DNA of 64,000 nt from Thermoplasmata archaeon (lineage in GTDB: Archaea; Thermoplasmatota; Thermoplasmata; Lutacidiplasmatales; UBA184), in contig JAGWLG010000016.1 in the NCBI GenBank assembly GCA_028864975.1, positions 1 to 64,000 of the forward strand, read 5' to 3'. A model generated the notes under the pieces. That model had not been told where the DNA came from. It made no database searches and saw only the letters and a list, made by a program, of their open reading frames with translations. The position numbers and the translations under genes were made by a program. Below, piece after piece: positions 8,311 to 19,600 of the stretch; position 1 is the stretch's first letter; each line of letters starts with the position of its first letter.

Positions 8311-9258
8311 ATGCCCCGCGGGGCACGGTCGGGGGAGAGGTCGCCTGTGACTCCCCTCGAAGTGCTCCTGGAACGGACGAAAGGTCCGCCGTTTCCCCTG
8401 CCTCCCTTGCTGCGTGGATGGTACGGTCCTCTGCGGCTCCAAGCTCGTCGTGGTCGGCCTTGCGTCTACGCGAACCTCGCGTGCACCCTTGACGGAGTGG
8501 CCTCGTTCGGTGGACGCGGCTCCGGAGGCAGCGACATCACCGGGCCTTTCCCTCCGGACCGCATGGTGATGGGGCTCCTGCGGGCGGTAGCCGATGCGGT
8601 GGTCGTCGGCGCCGGGACCTTTCGAGCGATCCCCCATCACCGCTGGATCGCCTCCCAGATCTATCCACGCCTTGCGGGGACCTTCGCGAGGCTTCGGACC
8701 GACCTCGGGCTTCCACCGTACCCTGTGAACGTCATCGTGAGCGCGAGCGGAGAACTCGATCTCGGGCTGCCCGTCTTCCACACCCCTGGGCTCAAGGTCC
8801 TCGTGGTCACGACTCGCGCTGGTGAGGCTCGCCTCACCGCCCGTAGATGGCCGGAGGGGCCCGAGGTGTGGGCCGGGGGTGAAGGTCCGACGTTGCGTGC
8901 GAGGACGGTCCTACGCGCGATCTCGCGACACGGCCCGCTTCGCCGGGTCCTTCTCGAAGGAGGGCCCCATCTCCTGGGGAAGTTCCTCAAGGAAGGGCTC
9001 CTGGATGACCTGTTCCTGACCGTGGCACCTCAGGTCGGCGGTCGCTCCGACGCGGCGCGGCGAGTTTCCCTCGTCGAGGATGCGGCCTTCGGACCCGACC
9101 GACCGCTCTGGGCCGAGCTCCGTTCGGTCCGGAGCTCCCGCGACCACCTCTTCTTGAGATACGCCACGAACTCGGGTGGGCGCAGGGGAGGATGGACGGG
9201 CGCGGTCCCCTCGGGTGCGCCCCCAACACGAGGTCCGAAGGGCCCTCCTAGGGGCTAA
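8311..9258 (+). CDS. RibD C-terminal/dihydrofolate-reductase-family reductase
   Basis: About 315 residues. The core has CVYANLACTLDGVASF, DAVVVGAGTFRAI, a long NVIVSASG strand, LRRVLLEGGPHLLG and LFLTVAPQVGGRS. These are hallmarks of the RibD C-terminal domain, an NADPH-dependent reductase fold that acts on the pyrimidine intermediate of riboflavin synthesis and in related enzymes. No deaminase domain is fused and no other riboflavin gene is present, so another pterin-like substrate is possible. Three starts are plausible: ATG 8269, ATG 8311 (AGGAGGT just upstream, short spacing) and GTG 8347 (GGGGGAGAGG about 7 nt upstream). The C-terminal 30 residues are Gly/Pro-rich and dispensable-looking. 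The permease gene follows directly. Confidence 0.72.
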   Translation: MPRGARSGERSPVTPLEVLLERTKGPPFPLPPLLRGWYGPLRLQARRGRPCVYANLACTLDGVASFGGRGSGGSDITGPFPPDRMVMGLLRAVADAVVVGAGTFRAIPHHRWIASQIYPRLAGTFARLRTDLGLPPYPVNVIVSASGELDLGLPVFHTPGLKVLVVTTRAGEARLTARRWPEGPEVWAGGEGPTLRARTVLRAISRHGPLRRVLLEGGPHLLGKFLKEGLLDDLFLTVAPQVGGRSDAARRVSLVEDAAFGPDRPLWAELRSVRSSRDHLFLRYATNSGGRRGGWTGAVPSGAPPTRGPKGPPRG

Positions 9259-9276
9259 GTGGGAGGCCGCCCCCCC

Positions 9277-10593
9277 ATGGCGATGGGCGAGGGTCCTCCT
9301 GTCGAAGGGCCCAAGCTCCGAAGGGCCATCGGACCGCGTCATGCCTTCGCCCTGTACGTGAGCTCGGTGCTGGGGACCGGGATCCTCGTCCTACCGGGGC
9401 TGGCCGGGCAGATCGCGGGACCCGGCTCGCTCATCGCCTGGGGCGTGTTGGCCCTGGCGAGCCTTCCGTTCGCGATCACCTTCGCCTCGCTCTCGGCCCG
9501 TTCGCCGGAATCGGGGGGCGTCTACGCGTTCACCCGCGAGGCTCTGGGCCGCGGGGTCGCGACCTCCACCGGCTGGCTCTTCGGACTGTGGGCCCTCGCC
9601 GGCGTGCCCGCGGTCGCGCTCATCGCCGCCTCCTACGTCGCGTACGCGTTCCCGCTCGGACGGCCTCTCACTTTCGCGCTCGGTTTCGCGATCGTCGCGG
9701 TCGCCTACCTGATCAACTATCGCGGGATCGTGCTCAGCAGCCGGGTCCAGCTCGGGGCCATCGTCGCCGTTGTGGCGTTGCTGGCGACGGTGGTGATCCT
9801 CGCCCTTCCCCACGTTCGAGCGTCCAACTTCGAGCCGTTCCTGCCGAACGGCCTGCTTCCGGTCGGCACGGCCGCCTCCCTGATCTTCTGGTCCTTCTTG
9901 GGCTACGAGAACGTCTCGAACGTCGCAGAAGAGTTCGAGGACCCTGCGCGCGACTTTCCTCGGGCCGTCGCGTTGAGCGTGGTCGTGGTCGGGGCGTTCT
10001 ACTTCGCCGTCGCTTTTGTGACGGTGGGGACCCGCGCCTACGCCGCCGGAGGGAGCGTCGCGCCCTTCGCGGCCATCCTCGGGCACGCCCTGGGCCCCTA
10101 CGCCGCCGATGGGACTGCGCTGCTCGCGGTGGGGATCGTCTTCGCCGTCGTCAACGCTTACACGACGGGGATGTCCCGCGTCGCCTTTGCGGTGGCCTGC
10201 GATGGCGGATACCCGTCGTGGCTCGCCCATCTGGACCCCAAGACGCGAGCGCCTGGCCGAGCGCTCTTGGCCATCCTGGGATGTTCCGGGGCCTCCTTCG
10301 TCGTCTTCTACCTGGTGAACGCCACGCTCACGACCGCCCTGCTGACCGCGAGCGGAGCCGCGATCCTGGTCTATGTGTTCGGTTCACTTTCGGGTCTGCG
10401 GATACGCCCTCCCGTAGGCCAGAAGGGCCACCGCCCCTGGTGGCCGCCCGCCATCTCGCTCGTGCTGTCGCTCATCATCCTCCCCTTTGTCGGCCCGCTC
10501 GCGCTGGTGGCCGTGGGCGTCGCGGCGATGGGGTACCTTTACTCCTTTCTCCGAGGTCGGAGGGGCGCATCGGTTCCCCCTGGCCGACGATAG
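9277..10593 (+). CDS. APC-family amino-acid permease
   Basis: 438 residues with about 12 predicted membrane helices. The first helix carries GTGILVLPG, the glycine-rich unwound substrate-binding motif of the amino acid-polyamine-organocation family, followed by ESGGVYAFTREALG. Later helices include LGYENVSNVAEEFEDPARDFP, also typical. It probably moves an amino acid or polyamine by coupling to H+ or another solute. ATG 9277 is preferred because GTGGGAGG at 9259-9266 sits about 10 nt upstream as a ribosome-binding site; GTG 9259, directly after the preceding stop, is the alternative. Close spacing suggests co-transcription with the reductase. Confidence 0.85.
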   Translation: MAMGEGPPVEGPKLRRAIGPRHAFALYVSSVLGTGILVLPGLAGQIAGPGSLIAWGVLALASLPFAITFASLSARSPESGGVYAFTREALGRGVATSTGWLFGLWALAGVPAVALIAASYVAYAFPLGRPLTFALGFAIVAVAYLINYRGIVLSSRVQLGAIVAVVALLATVVILALPHVRASNFEPFLPNGLLPVGTAASLIFWSFLGYENVSNVAEEFEDPARDFPRAVALSVVVVGAFYFAVAFVTVGTRAYAAGGSVAPFAAILGHALGPYAADGTALLAVGIVFAVVNAYTTGMSRVAFAVACDGGYPSWLAHLDPKTRAPGRALLAILGCSGASFVVFYLVNATLTTALLTASGAAILVYVFGSLSGLRIRPPVGQKGHRPWWPPAISLVLSLIILPFVGPLALVAVGVAAMGYLYSFLRGRRGASVPPGRR

Positions 10594-10666
10594 CCCTCGG
10601 GCGGGCGCTGTGGTGAGAGGCCCGACCGAGAGCGCCGGGTTCCGGCGTCTGCGCCATCGAAGGAGG

Positions 10667-10674
10667 GTTATACC
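10667..10674 (+). promoter_or_regulatory. TATA-like box for the lysozyme gene
   Basis: GGTTATACC, centred about 25 nt before the ATG at 10695. This spacing predicts a leaderless mRNA. Confidence 0.5.
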
Positions 10675-10694
10675 GGGCTGCCGTTGAGAGGGGC

Positions 10695-13226
10695 ATGGGC
10701 CACCGCGGCGGCGCGCCGTGTGGGGTACCTCGAGCGGTCCACCGGGAACCTCGGGACCTCTTCGTCGGCGTCGTGGTGCTCGTGGGGGTCGTCGCTCTCC
10801 TGGTCCTTCCGGGGGCGTTGGCCGCCCCTTCGGTGCGCGTCGCTACCCCCTCGCCCGTTCCGGCGTTCCACGGGGGGACCTCGTCCGTCCTGGGGTCTCC
10901 TCGAACTCCTCTCACCCGACTGAACGGGGTCGACGTGTCCAGCTACCAGGGCGGGATCAATTGGAACAGCGTCGCATCGGACGGGATCGTCTTTGCCTTC
11001 ACCAAGGCGACCCAGGGCGACTACTACATCGACTCGACCTTCGCTCCGAACGAGCAGAACGGGCACGCGGCCGGGGTCTACGTGGGCGGCTACGACTTCG
11101 CTGACCCGGTCAACGTCGGGGCCGTGACGGAGGCCAACTATTTCGACAGCGTCGCGGGTCCCTACTTCAAGACCGGGTTCCTCTATCCTGCCCTCGACCT
11201 CGAGCAGGGATGCGGGACGCTCAGCGTCACCGCGCTCTCCGACTGGACGAACACGTGGATGAGGACGGTCCAGTCCTACATCTCCGCCCACGGGTTCAAC
11301 ATCGTTCCGATCGTCTACATGAACAGCAACTACGCCAACAACTGTGTCGATTCCTCGGTGGCCCAGTGGCACCTCTGGATCGCCGACTACTGCGGGGGAT
11401 GCAACCCGAGCACCGGGGTCTTCCCATACTGGAACTTCTACCAGTACTACGACTGCGGGTCCATCTCCGGGATCGGAGGCTGCGTCGATGTCGACTGGTT
11501 CGGCGGGGACCTCTCCGCGCTCCAGGGAGGCTTCGTCTTCGGTACGCCCCCCCTGACCGCGAGCTACTCGGTGGTGGACCGCACCACGGGGAAATCCCTC
11601 TACTGCGGCGATAGCTTCGCCTCGGGCGACACGATCCAGTTCACGGGTAGCGCTTCGGGAGGCTCGCCGGGGTACTCGTTCGCGTGGGACTTCGGGGACG
11701 GAACGACCGGTTCCGGGAACCCCGTCAATCACGTTTACAACATGGTGGGGACGGTGAATCCCATCCTCACGGTCACGGACTCCAAGGGGGCGACCGCCAA
11801 GTCTGGGAGCGGGTGCGATTTCACGGTCACCGGGACCCCGGTGACCTTCTACACCCAGCCCCCCGGCGCGGCGACGATCCTCCTGGCGGGGAACCCGTAC
11901 ACGAACGGGCAGTCGACGATCCTCGTGCCGGGTCACAGCTATTCGCTGACCTTCGGCGCCTCCCCGTCCTACATCTTCTCCGGATGGAACTGGACGGGAG
12001 GGGTCACGATCTCTTCGCCGCTCTCCACATCGACGACGCTCACCGTCACGAGCACCACGCCTGCGACGGTCACCGTCTCGTTCGTGACCCGGAGCTCGAT
12101 CTACTTCCTGAGCTCTCCCAACGACAAGGCCTCGGTCGAGATCGGGGGGAGCATCTACAACAGCGGGCAGAACGTGACCGCCTCCGTCGGCACCCCGTAC
12201 CCCCTGCTCGCCCTTCCGAACCCTGGCTACGTCTTCGTCCAATGGCAGGTCACGGGGACCGGCATCCAGGTCCAGTCTCCCGACCAAGCTTCCACGAACC
12301 TGACGGTCCTTTCCGCTGCATCCTCGACGCTGACGGAGGTCGTCCTCTGGAACGTGCCGAAGGCTCCGACGGACCTGAACGTGATCGGGGCAACGAGCTC
12401 GTCGCTCACGCTCACTTGGGATCCGCCCCCCGGTGACCTCAGCGGCTACACCCTGGGGAGCAGCACGGGGGCGAGCCCCCCCAGTGGGATCGGCGGATTC
12501 CAGCTGACCTCCTTCGGAGGAGCGGGAAGCTCCTACGTCTTCACCGGGCTCGAGCCCCAGACGAAGTACTGGTTGTCGCTGGCAGGGGTGAACTCCACGG
12601 GGCAAGGTGGCTGGAGCGCCTGGACCTGGGGGACCACCCTCGCTCTCCCGCAGCCCCCATCGGACCTGGTCGTGGACCGCCGCGGGAGCACCTGGGCCTA
12701 CCTCTCGTGGCTGACACCGACCGGGGGGGCCTCGATCGGAAGCTATACTCTGAACTGTTCCACGAGTACCCCCGGGGCCTCCGACCGGATCGTCCCCGAA
12801 ATCCCCACAAGTTCGACCGTCTACAACGCGACGGGGTTGACGGCAGGTGCGCATTATTCGTGCTTCCTGGTCTCGGTCTCAGGGGCGTACACGAGCCCGC
12901 CCTCCAACGACGCCGCCTTCACGCTCACCGGAGGAGCCGCCCCGCCTCCCTCGAACGGTGGCGGAGCTTGGTGGGAGGGCGTGGGGGCCTGGCTCCGGGG
13001 GACGCTCCGACCCCCGTTCGTCCTCGGCTGGGCGCTGGTCGCCGGGGCCGTGGTCGCCGCGGTGGGACTGCTCCTCTTGCGCAAGGGACGACATCACGGC
13101 GATGAGGACGACGCCGCGCTCGCGGAGGCTTTGGCCCGCCCCGAGCCTCCCGGCACGGTGGAACCGACCGGAAGTACGACCAAGGAACTCGAGGAGACTC
13201 GCCCGGGGCCCCCTGCCGGAAGCTGA
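10695..13226 (+). CDS. Cell-surface GH25 lysozyme (muramidase) with PKD, beta-repeat and FN3 domains
   Basis: 843 residues. After a signal segment (about 25-46) lies a GH25 domain (about 77-285): GVDVSSYQGGINW with Asp80, ALDLEQGCG with Asp168 and the catalytic Glu170, and the closing CVDVDWFGGDL (Asp265, Asp267). GH25 enzymes cleave the beta-1,4 bond between N-acetylmuramate and N-acetylglucosamine in bacterial peptidoglycan, which archaea lack. Downstream are one PKD domain (AWDFGDGT), two beta-repeat units (YIFSGWNWTG, YVFVQWQVTG), two fibronectin type III domains (about 557-745), a membrane helix (about 773-795) and an acidic 45-residue tail. The enzyme is therefore displayed outside the cell. 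Likely roles are killing or feeding on bacteria. GH25 genes elsewhere are known to have moved from bacteria to other domains of life. Confidence 0.85.
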   Translation: MGHRGGAPCGVPRAVHREPRDLFVGVVVLVGVVALLVLPGALAAPSVRVATPSPVPAFHGGTSSVLGSPRTPLTRLNGVDVSSYQGGINWNSVASDGIVFAFTKATQGDYYIDSTFAPNEQNGHAAGVYVGGYDFADPVNVGAVTEANYFDSVAGPYFKTGFLYPALDLEQGCGTLSVTALSDWTNTWMRTVQSYISAHGFNIVPIVYMNSNYANNCVDSSVAQWHLWIADYCGGCNPSTGVFPYWNFYQYYDCGSISGIGGCVDVDWFGGDLSALQGGFVFGTPPLTASYSVVDRTTGKSLYCGDSFASGDTIQFTGSASGGSPGYSFAWDFGDGTTGSGNPVNHVYNMVGTVNPILTVTDSKGATAKSGSGCDFTVTGTPVTFYTQPPGAATILLAGNPYTNGQSTILVPGHSYSLTFGASPSYIFSGWNWTGGVTISSPLSTSTTLTVTSTTPATVTVSFVTRSSIYFLSSPNDKASVEIGGSIYNSGQNVTASVGTPYPLLALPNPGYVFVQWQVTGTGIQVQSPDQASTNLTVLSAASSTLTEVVLWNVPKAPTDLNVIGATSSSLTLTWDPPPGDLSGYTLGSSTGASPPSGIGGFQLTSFGGAGSSYVFTGLEPQTKYWLSLAGVNSTGQGGWSAWTWGTTLALPQPPSDLVVDRRGSTWAYLSWLTPTGGASIGSYTLNCSTSTPGASDRIVPEIPTSSTVYNATGLTAGAHYSCFLVSVSGAYTSPPSNDAAFTLTGGAAPPPSNGGGAWWEGVGAWLRGTLRPPFVLGWALVAGAVVAAVGLLLLRKGRHHGDEDDAALAEALARPEPPGTVEPTGSTTKELEETRPGPPAGS

Positions 13227-13587
13227 GCGCTCGTTCCAGACTTCGCGCCGACCCTCGGTGCGCGACGGGAGGCCCCCGCACGGAGCTCCTTCAGTGCAAC
13301 CCCCACCCGGCGCCCCGAGAGGTCTTTCCCGTTCCGAGCCCATCTTCAGGGGGGGCGATGACCCACGTGCCGACCATCTGGCAATGGAGGAGACAGGCCG
13401 TGAAGGGGGATGGTCATCGAGCGGAAAGGGTCCTGCTCGAGTGGCCGTCCATGGACTCGAGCGGATTGCGCCATCGGGTTCCGCGAGCCGACCGGATTGC
13501 GGGGGTGACGGTCCTTGAGGACTCGCGGCTCCTCCTGGAGCGCTGGGTCGAGCGAGATCGGGGACCACCGTGGTGGCCAGAACGCTC
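13227..13587. other. Intergenic region before the giant Kelch/Ig gene
   Basis: About 360 bp with no convincing gene. An 80-codon plus-strand frame (13358-13600) has no recognisable domain and overlaps the promoter of the next gene, so it is not called. GC content matches the flanks and no repeat or RNA structure was recognised. Confidence 0.4.
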
Positions 13588-13594
13588 ATTTACC
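13588..13594 (+). promoter_or_regulatory. TATA-like box for the giant Kelch/Ig gene
   Basis: ATTTACC is centred about 24 nt before ATG 13615, supporting that ATG and a leaderless transcript over the upstream in-frame GTG 13570 and ATG 13597. Confidence 0.4.
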
Positions 13595-13614
13595 ACATGA
13601 TTGGATGCGCACCC

Positions 13615-16600
13615 ATGTACCACGGGCATCGCTCGCGGGTCCACCCCTCCAACGATGAGATCGCCACGGCTAGGAAGCTCTACAGGTCCGTGAGGGGGCC
13701 GCTCGGCCCACGAGGTTGCGCCCTCGCGTCGCTCGTGGTCCTTCTCATGGGGATCCCCCTCCTTCCGACCGCCACCGACGTCGGGGGCGCCGTGCGATCC
13801 CCTAGCGGCCACCTTGGCGACCCTACCTCGGCGGCTCTGATCGTCAAGGGGCCCGCCTCGCTGCTCGACGGACGCGCGGCGTCCACCGCCTCGACTCTGA
13901 CCTCTCTGCCCTCCTCCTCCCCCTCTGGCTCCTCCTCGTCCGTCCCTCGATCCGGCCCTTCCGCCTCGACCCCACCCGCCTCCTCTGGCTCCCCCCTTAC
14001 GGCGAGCGGTGGTTCGGTCGCTTCCGCGACACCCTCCCCCACGTCGAGCGCGGGAACCGAGCTCCTCCAAGGAGCTCAACGCTCGCTCGAACAAGGACAG
14101 GGGCCGGCCCGGGGCACCGCGTGGAACTGTGGTCAGCCCGCGGGAGGGGGGAGCGAGAGCTGTGCCGCCAGCTCTGGGTCTTCCGCCGACGTCCTCTCGG
14201 CCCCTTCGAACCCCAGTTGGGCCTTGCTCGGGACCCCCTCCCCCCGTTTGGGGGCGACAATGGCCTTCGACCAGGCGGACAACGAGGTCGTCCTGTTCGG
14301 CGGCGAGAACTCGGCGGCGCAGGGGGACACGTGGACCTTCCGCGCGGGCAGCTGGAGCCCGGTGGTCACGCCGGTAGAACCGACCCCTCGCGGGTACGCC
14401 AGCATGGCGTACGATGTGGCCGACGGGTACGTCCTCCTCTTCGGCGGGGTCGCCCCAGGGGCCGGGTACCTTCAGGACACCTGGACGTTCAGTGCGGGCT
14501 CTTGGACCAAGCTCGCCTCCGCGACCTCTCCCGGGGTCCGCATCGCCGCCTCGATGTCCTACGACGCGGCCGACGGATACCTGGTGCTCTTCGGCGGGAA
14601 GGGGTGTTCCACCGCGAGCAGTTGTGCGGCGACAGACCTTCAGGACACCTGGAAGTTCGTCGGTGGGGTCTGGGCGGAGCTCTTCCCCGCAAGCTCCCCC
14701 GGGATCCGGGAGTTCTCGATGGTGGGGTACGACGCTTACGACGGTTACGTGCTTCTCTTCGGAGGATATGGGTGCACGACCGGGAGCTCTTGCTCGGAGG
14801 GGCTCCTGCAGGACACTTGGTCCTACAAGGCCGGGACCTGGAGCTTGGTCACCGGGAGCACGCCCCCGGGAACGCGGGAGGCCGCGGCGCTCGCTTACGA
14901 CCCCACGATGAGCGGGCTCATCTTGGTCGGGGGGGACGGCTGCAGCACGGGGAACGCGTGCGCATCGTACTACCTCCAGGACACCTGGCTGTACCTCAAG
15001 GGGGCGTGGTCGCAGCTTACGCCGAACGCGGTCCCTGGGATCCGGGACCTGATGCCCATGGCCTACGATGGCGTGGACGGTTATCTCCTCCTGTTCGGCG
15101 GGCTCGGCTGTTCCGATGCCTCCTCTCCGTGCCCGATCTCCTACCTCCAGGACAGCTGGGTCTTCGCGGCGGGCACCTGGACCGAGCTCACCTCCCCCTC
15201 CTCCTCTCCCGGGGTCCGGGGGATCGCGACGCTGGCCTACGACCCTATTGACGGCTACGTGCTCCTCTTTGGCGGGTATGGCTGCGTCGTCGGGAGCACG
15301 TGCACCGCGGGGGATCTCGGGGACACCTGGACGTTCCAGGCCGGGACCTGGACCGAGCTCTTCCCGAACCCGTCGCCGGGGGCCCGGGACGGGTCGGCGC
15401 TGGTCTACGACGCGGCCGACGGGTACATGTTGCTCTTCGGGGGATACGGTTGCAACACGGGGAGCACCTGCACGCTCGCCGACCAGCAGGACACCTGGAC
15501 GTGGGCGGGAGGAAGTTGGACGCAGCTCGCGCCGCCAGCTCCTCCGGGGGCGCGCGTCGCGCCCGCGATGAGCTACGACCCCACCGATGGCTACGTCCTC
15601 CTGTTCGGAGGGTACGGTTGCACGACCGGAAATACCGGTTGCACGTCGTTCCTTTCGGACACCTGGGACTTCCGAGGGGGAACGTGGACCCAGCTCGCGC
15701 GCATCGGTCCCCCACAGCGCTACATCGCGTCGATCGCCGACGACGCGGCGGACGGCTACGTCGTCCTGTTCGGGGGTCTGGGATGCGAGAACTATCCCAC
15801 CTGCTCCGCGTACGGGGAGCTCGCGGACACCTGGCGCTACGCGGGGAGCGGGAACTGGGTGAACATGACCTCGACGGCGGGGGGGCCACCGCCCGCGCGA
15901 GACGGGGCCGGCATGGCCTTCGACACGGCGGACAACTATCTCCTCCTCTTCGGCGGCTTCAGCACGACAGGGTCCGACCTCTCGGACAGTTGGAAGTTCC
16001 TAGGGGGCAGCTGGACCGCGCTCTCCCCGACCCTCGCCCCCGGCGTACGACGCTACACCGAGATGGCCTACGACGGGCATGACGGGTTCCTCCTCCTCCT
16101 CGGGGGCAACGGCTGCACCTTCGGCACGTCGTGCGCCGTGAACTGGATGCAGGACTCCTGGGCGTATGGGGCCCCGCTGACGAGCGCTATGGTCGTCGCC
16201 TCTTCCGCGAGCCGCGACGTGGGTCAATCGGTGACCTTCACCGCCGGGGCGACCGGCGGCGGGAGCGGCTCCTACCAGTTCCTATGGGCAGGGCTCCCCC
16301 CTGGGTGCGTTCCGACCTCGCCCGCCCCCGGGGTCACCTGCGCACCCACGACCGCCGGGACCTTCCAGGTCAGCACGGTGGCCGAGGACTCCACTGGAGC
16401 GCCGCAGGCGACCAGCGGGACCCTCGCGTTCATGGTCTACAGCGACCCGACAGCCGCTGCGTCGGGATCGACCCCTTCCATCGACCTCGGCCAGTCGGCG
16501 ACCTTCACCCTTTCCACCTCGGGAGGGTCGGGAGGCGATGGCTACGCCTGGAACGGCCTCCCCACAGGCTGTTCCTCCTCGGCGGGCCTTTCCGACACCT

Positions 16601-19600
16601 GCACGCCCGCGCTCGCCTCCGCCGAGGGGGCCTGGTCGGTCTCCGCGACGGTCACGGACTCGAACGGGTACTCGGTCAGCTCTGGGGGGGTCGCCCTCAC
16701 CGTCGACTCCGACCCTTCGGTCGCGGCCCCCTCCGAGAGCCGCACCGCGCTCGACGTGGGACAGGTCCTGAGCCTCTCGACCACGGTGTCGGGAGGTTCG
16801 GGAGGATATGCCTTCACCTGGTCGGGACTCCCGACTGGATGCAGCTCGGTGAATGCTCCGTCCCTGAGCTGCTCTCCGAGCGCGGCGGGGGCCTTCTCTT
16901 CGATCTCGGTCAGCGCGCTGGACTCGAACGGGGTGATGGGCGGCTCGCCCATTGCGGCGTCGATCACGGTGTCGGCCTCACTCGTGGTCCCGACACCCAC
17001 CTCGTCACCCGGGACCCTGGACCTCGGGCAATCGACCACGCTCGCGCTCTCCCCCTCGGGGGGCCGGGCGCCGTACACGATCAGTTGGTTCGGCGTACCC
17101 ACCGGATGCACGGCGAGCGGGACGAGCTTCCTTTGCACGCCGACGGCCACGGGAACGTACTCAGTCTACGCGACGGATGCTGACAGCAACGGCGCCACGG
17201 TGACGAGCGGCGCGGTCACGGTCAATGTGCTCGCCGACCCCCAGATCGTGAGCTTGGCCTCGAACCGTTCGGCCACCGACCTGGGGACCGGATTCACGAT
17301 CACCGTCCAAGCCATCGACGGCACGGGAAGCTACTCCTACACGTGGACCGGGCTCCCGCTCGGTTGTGTCGTCCCTGGCCTTTCGACGATCACCTGCAAG
17401 CCGACCGTCGTGGGTCCCTTCACGCTCAGGGTCTACGTCAACGACAGCACCGGGACGTCGACCAGCCAGACGCTCGCCCTGATGGTCGACAGCGACCCAA
17501 CGACGACCGCGCCAACGGCGAGCCCTACCTCCCCGATCGACGCGGGATCGAAGGTCGTCTTCCAGACCACCGCGAGCGGCGGGAGCGGAGGCTACAGCTA
17601 CACCTGGGTCGGGCTCCCGTCGGCAAGCTGCCCCGTGGCCATCGGGTCCTCGCTCGAGTGCGACACACTAGGAGTCGGCAACTACTCGGCCTCCGCGCTC
17701 GTCCGCGACTCGAACGGGGTCGGTTACGCGAGCGGCGCGCTCGCCTTCACGGTCCTCCGCGACCCGGTGCTCTCGAATGTCGTCGCGAACCGGACCGCCA
17801 TCGACGTGGGGGCGCGAGTGATCTTCAACGCGACGGCCTACCGGGGGCAGGGTCCGTACAGCTACGACTGGTCCGGTCTCCCGGCGGGGTGCTCGAGCGC
17901 GAACACCGCGATGCTTTCCTGCCTCGCGACGGGGAGCGGGAGCTTCAGCGTGGGGGTCTCGGTGGCCGACGCCGTGGGGGGATCCGCGAGCAGCACCACG
18001 CTCGGCTACGTCGTCTACCCCGACCCCTCGCTCTCCTCGCCCAGCGCGAGCGCGACGACCCTCGACTTGGGACAGTCGGTCGCCTTCTCGACGACCCTCT
18101 CTGGAGGGTCGGGGGGCTTCTCCTTCACGTGGAGCGGGCTCCCCGGCACGTGCTCCGGGACGGGCGGGTCCAGCCCCTCCTGCACCACGACCGCGGCGGG
18201 GAACTTCTCCATCATGGTCTCGGGCAAGGACTCGGCGGGGGCCTGGACCTCGAGCACTTCCCTCGCCGTGAGGGTCCTCAAGGACCCCGGCGTGACGACC
18301 CCGACCGCCGTCCCGTCGGCGGTGGACATGGGCGAGAGCACGACCTTCTTCGGATACGGGTGGGGAGGGGAAGCCCCCTACACCTATTCCTGGTCCGGGC
18401 TCCCCGCGGGGTGCACCTCGTCGAGCGCGGCCAGCCTGAGCTGCACGCCCACCTCGGCCGGAGGCTACACCGTGCAGGTGACGGTGACGGATGCGCTCGT
18501 CGTCTCCGCGACGAGCCCGACCCTCACGTTCACCGTGTCGGTCGCCCTGGTGGTCTCCCCCGTGACCTTGAGCCCCGGGTCCATCGATGACGGGCAGTCG
18601 ACCACCTTTTCGACCTCGGCCTCCGGGGGGGTGGCGCCGTACGTCTACGCCTGGGCCGGACTCCCTTCAGGGTGCCTGAGCGCGAACACCGCCTCGATCC
18701 TCTGCACGCCGTCCCCGTCGACCTCCGGCACGTTCTCCATCGTAGCCTCGGTGCGGGACGCCCATGGGATGAACGTGAGCTCGAGCCTGGCCTCTCTGAC
18801 CGTTCTCGCGGCGGTGGCGGTGGGCGCCCTCACAGCGACGCGGGGTTCCCTCGATGTTGGCCAGGCGACGACCCTCTCGGCGACGGCGGCTGGGGGGACG
18901 GGGGTCTACAGCTACACCTGGTCCGGCCTACCGACCGGCTGCGGGAGCGTGAACTCGGCCACGCTCACCTGCACGCCCACCGGGTCGGGCACCTTCGCCA
19001 GCGTGGGCGTCCGGGCCACGGACACGAACGGCCAGGGCTCCTCGAGCTCGCCACTCTCCCTCGTGGTCGCTCCTGACCCCACCATCTCGATCCCCACCGC
19101 GACGCTCTCTGCCCTCGATGTGGGGCAGACGACCACGCTCACCGTGTCAACCACGTCGGGAAGCGGTGGCCCCGTCTACGCGTGGGTCGGGTTGCCGGTG
19201 GGTTGCCCGAGCGCCAACGCGTTGAGCGTGGCCTGTACGCCCGCTTCGGGCGGGACCGGGACCTTCACCGTGAAGGCCTCGGTCGTCGACTCGAACGGCG
19301 ACAATATCTCCTCCGGACCGCTGACGCTCTACGTCTACCCCGCGCTCGGCGGCGCAAGCCTCACCGCCACCCGAGGTTCCTTGGACGTGGGAGAGAGCAC
19401 GACCCTCACCGCCTCCTCCACCGGAGGGTCGGGGGGCCTCATCTACGCTTGGAGCGGGCTCCCCAGCGGCTGCCCGGGAGGGAACGTGCCGACGGTCGCT
19501 TGCGTGCCCACGTCCCCCGGCTCGGTGAGCGTCAGCGTCGCGATCACGGACTCGAGCGGAGCGTCGGTGAGCGCCGGTGTCACGCTCACGGTCTACGCGG

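Noticed and set aside
10668..12854. Minus-strand open frame of over 700 codons opposite the lysozyme gene
   Set aside because: The plus strand encodes clear GH25, PKD and FN3 domains; the antisense translation is Arg/Asp/Val-rich without any motif.
13358..13600. Possible 80-residue gene before the giant Kelch/Ig gene
   Set aside because: No domain, no ribosome-binding site, and it runs through the TATA-like box of the next gene.
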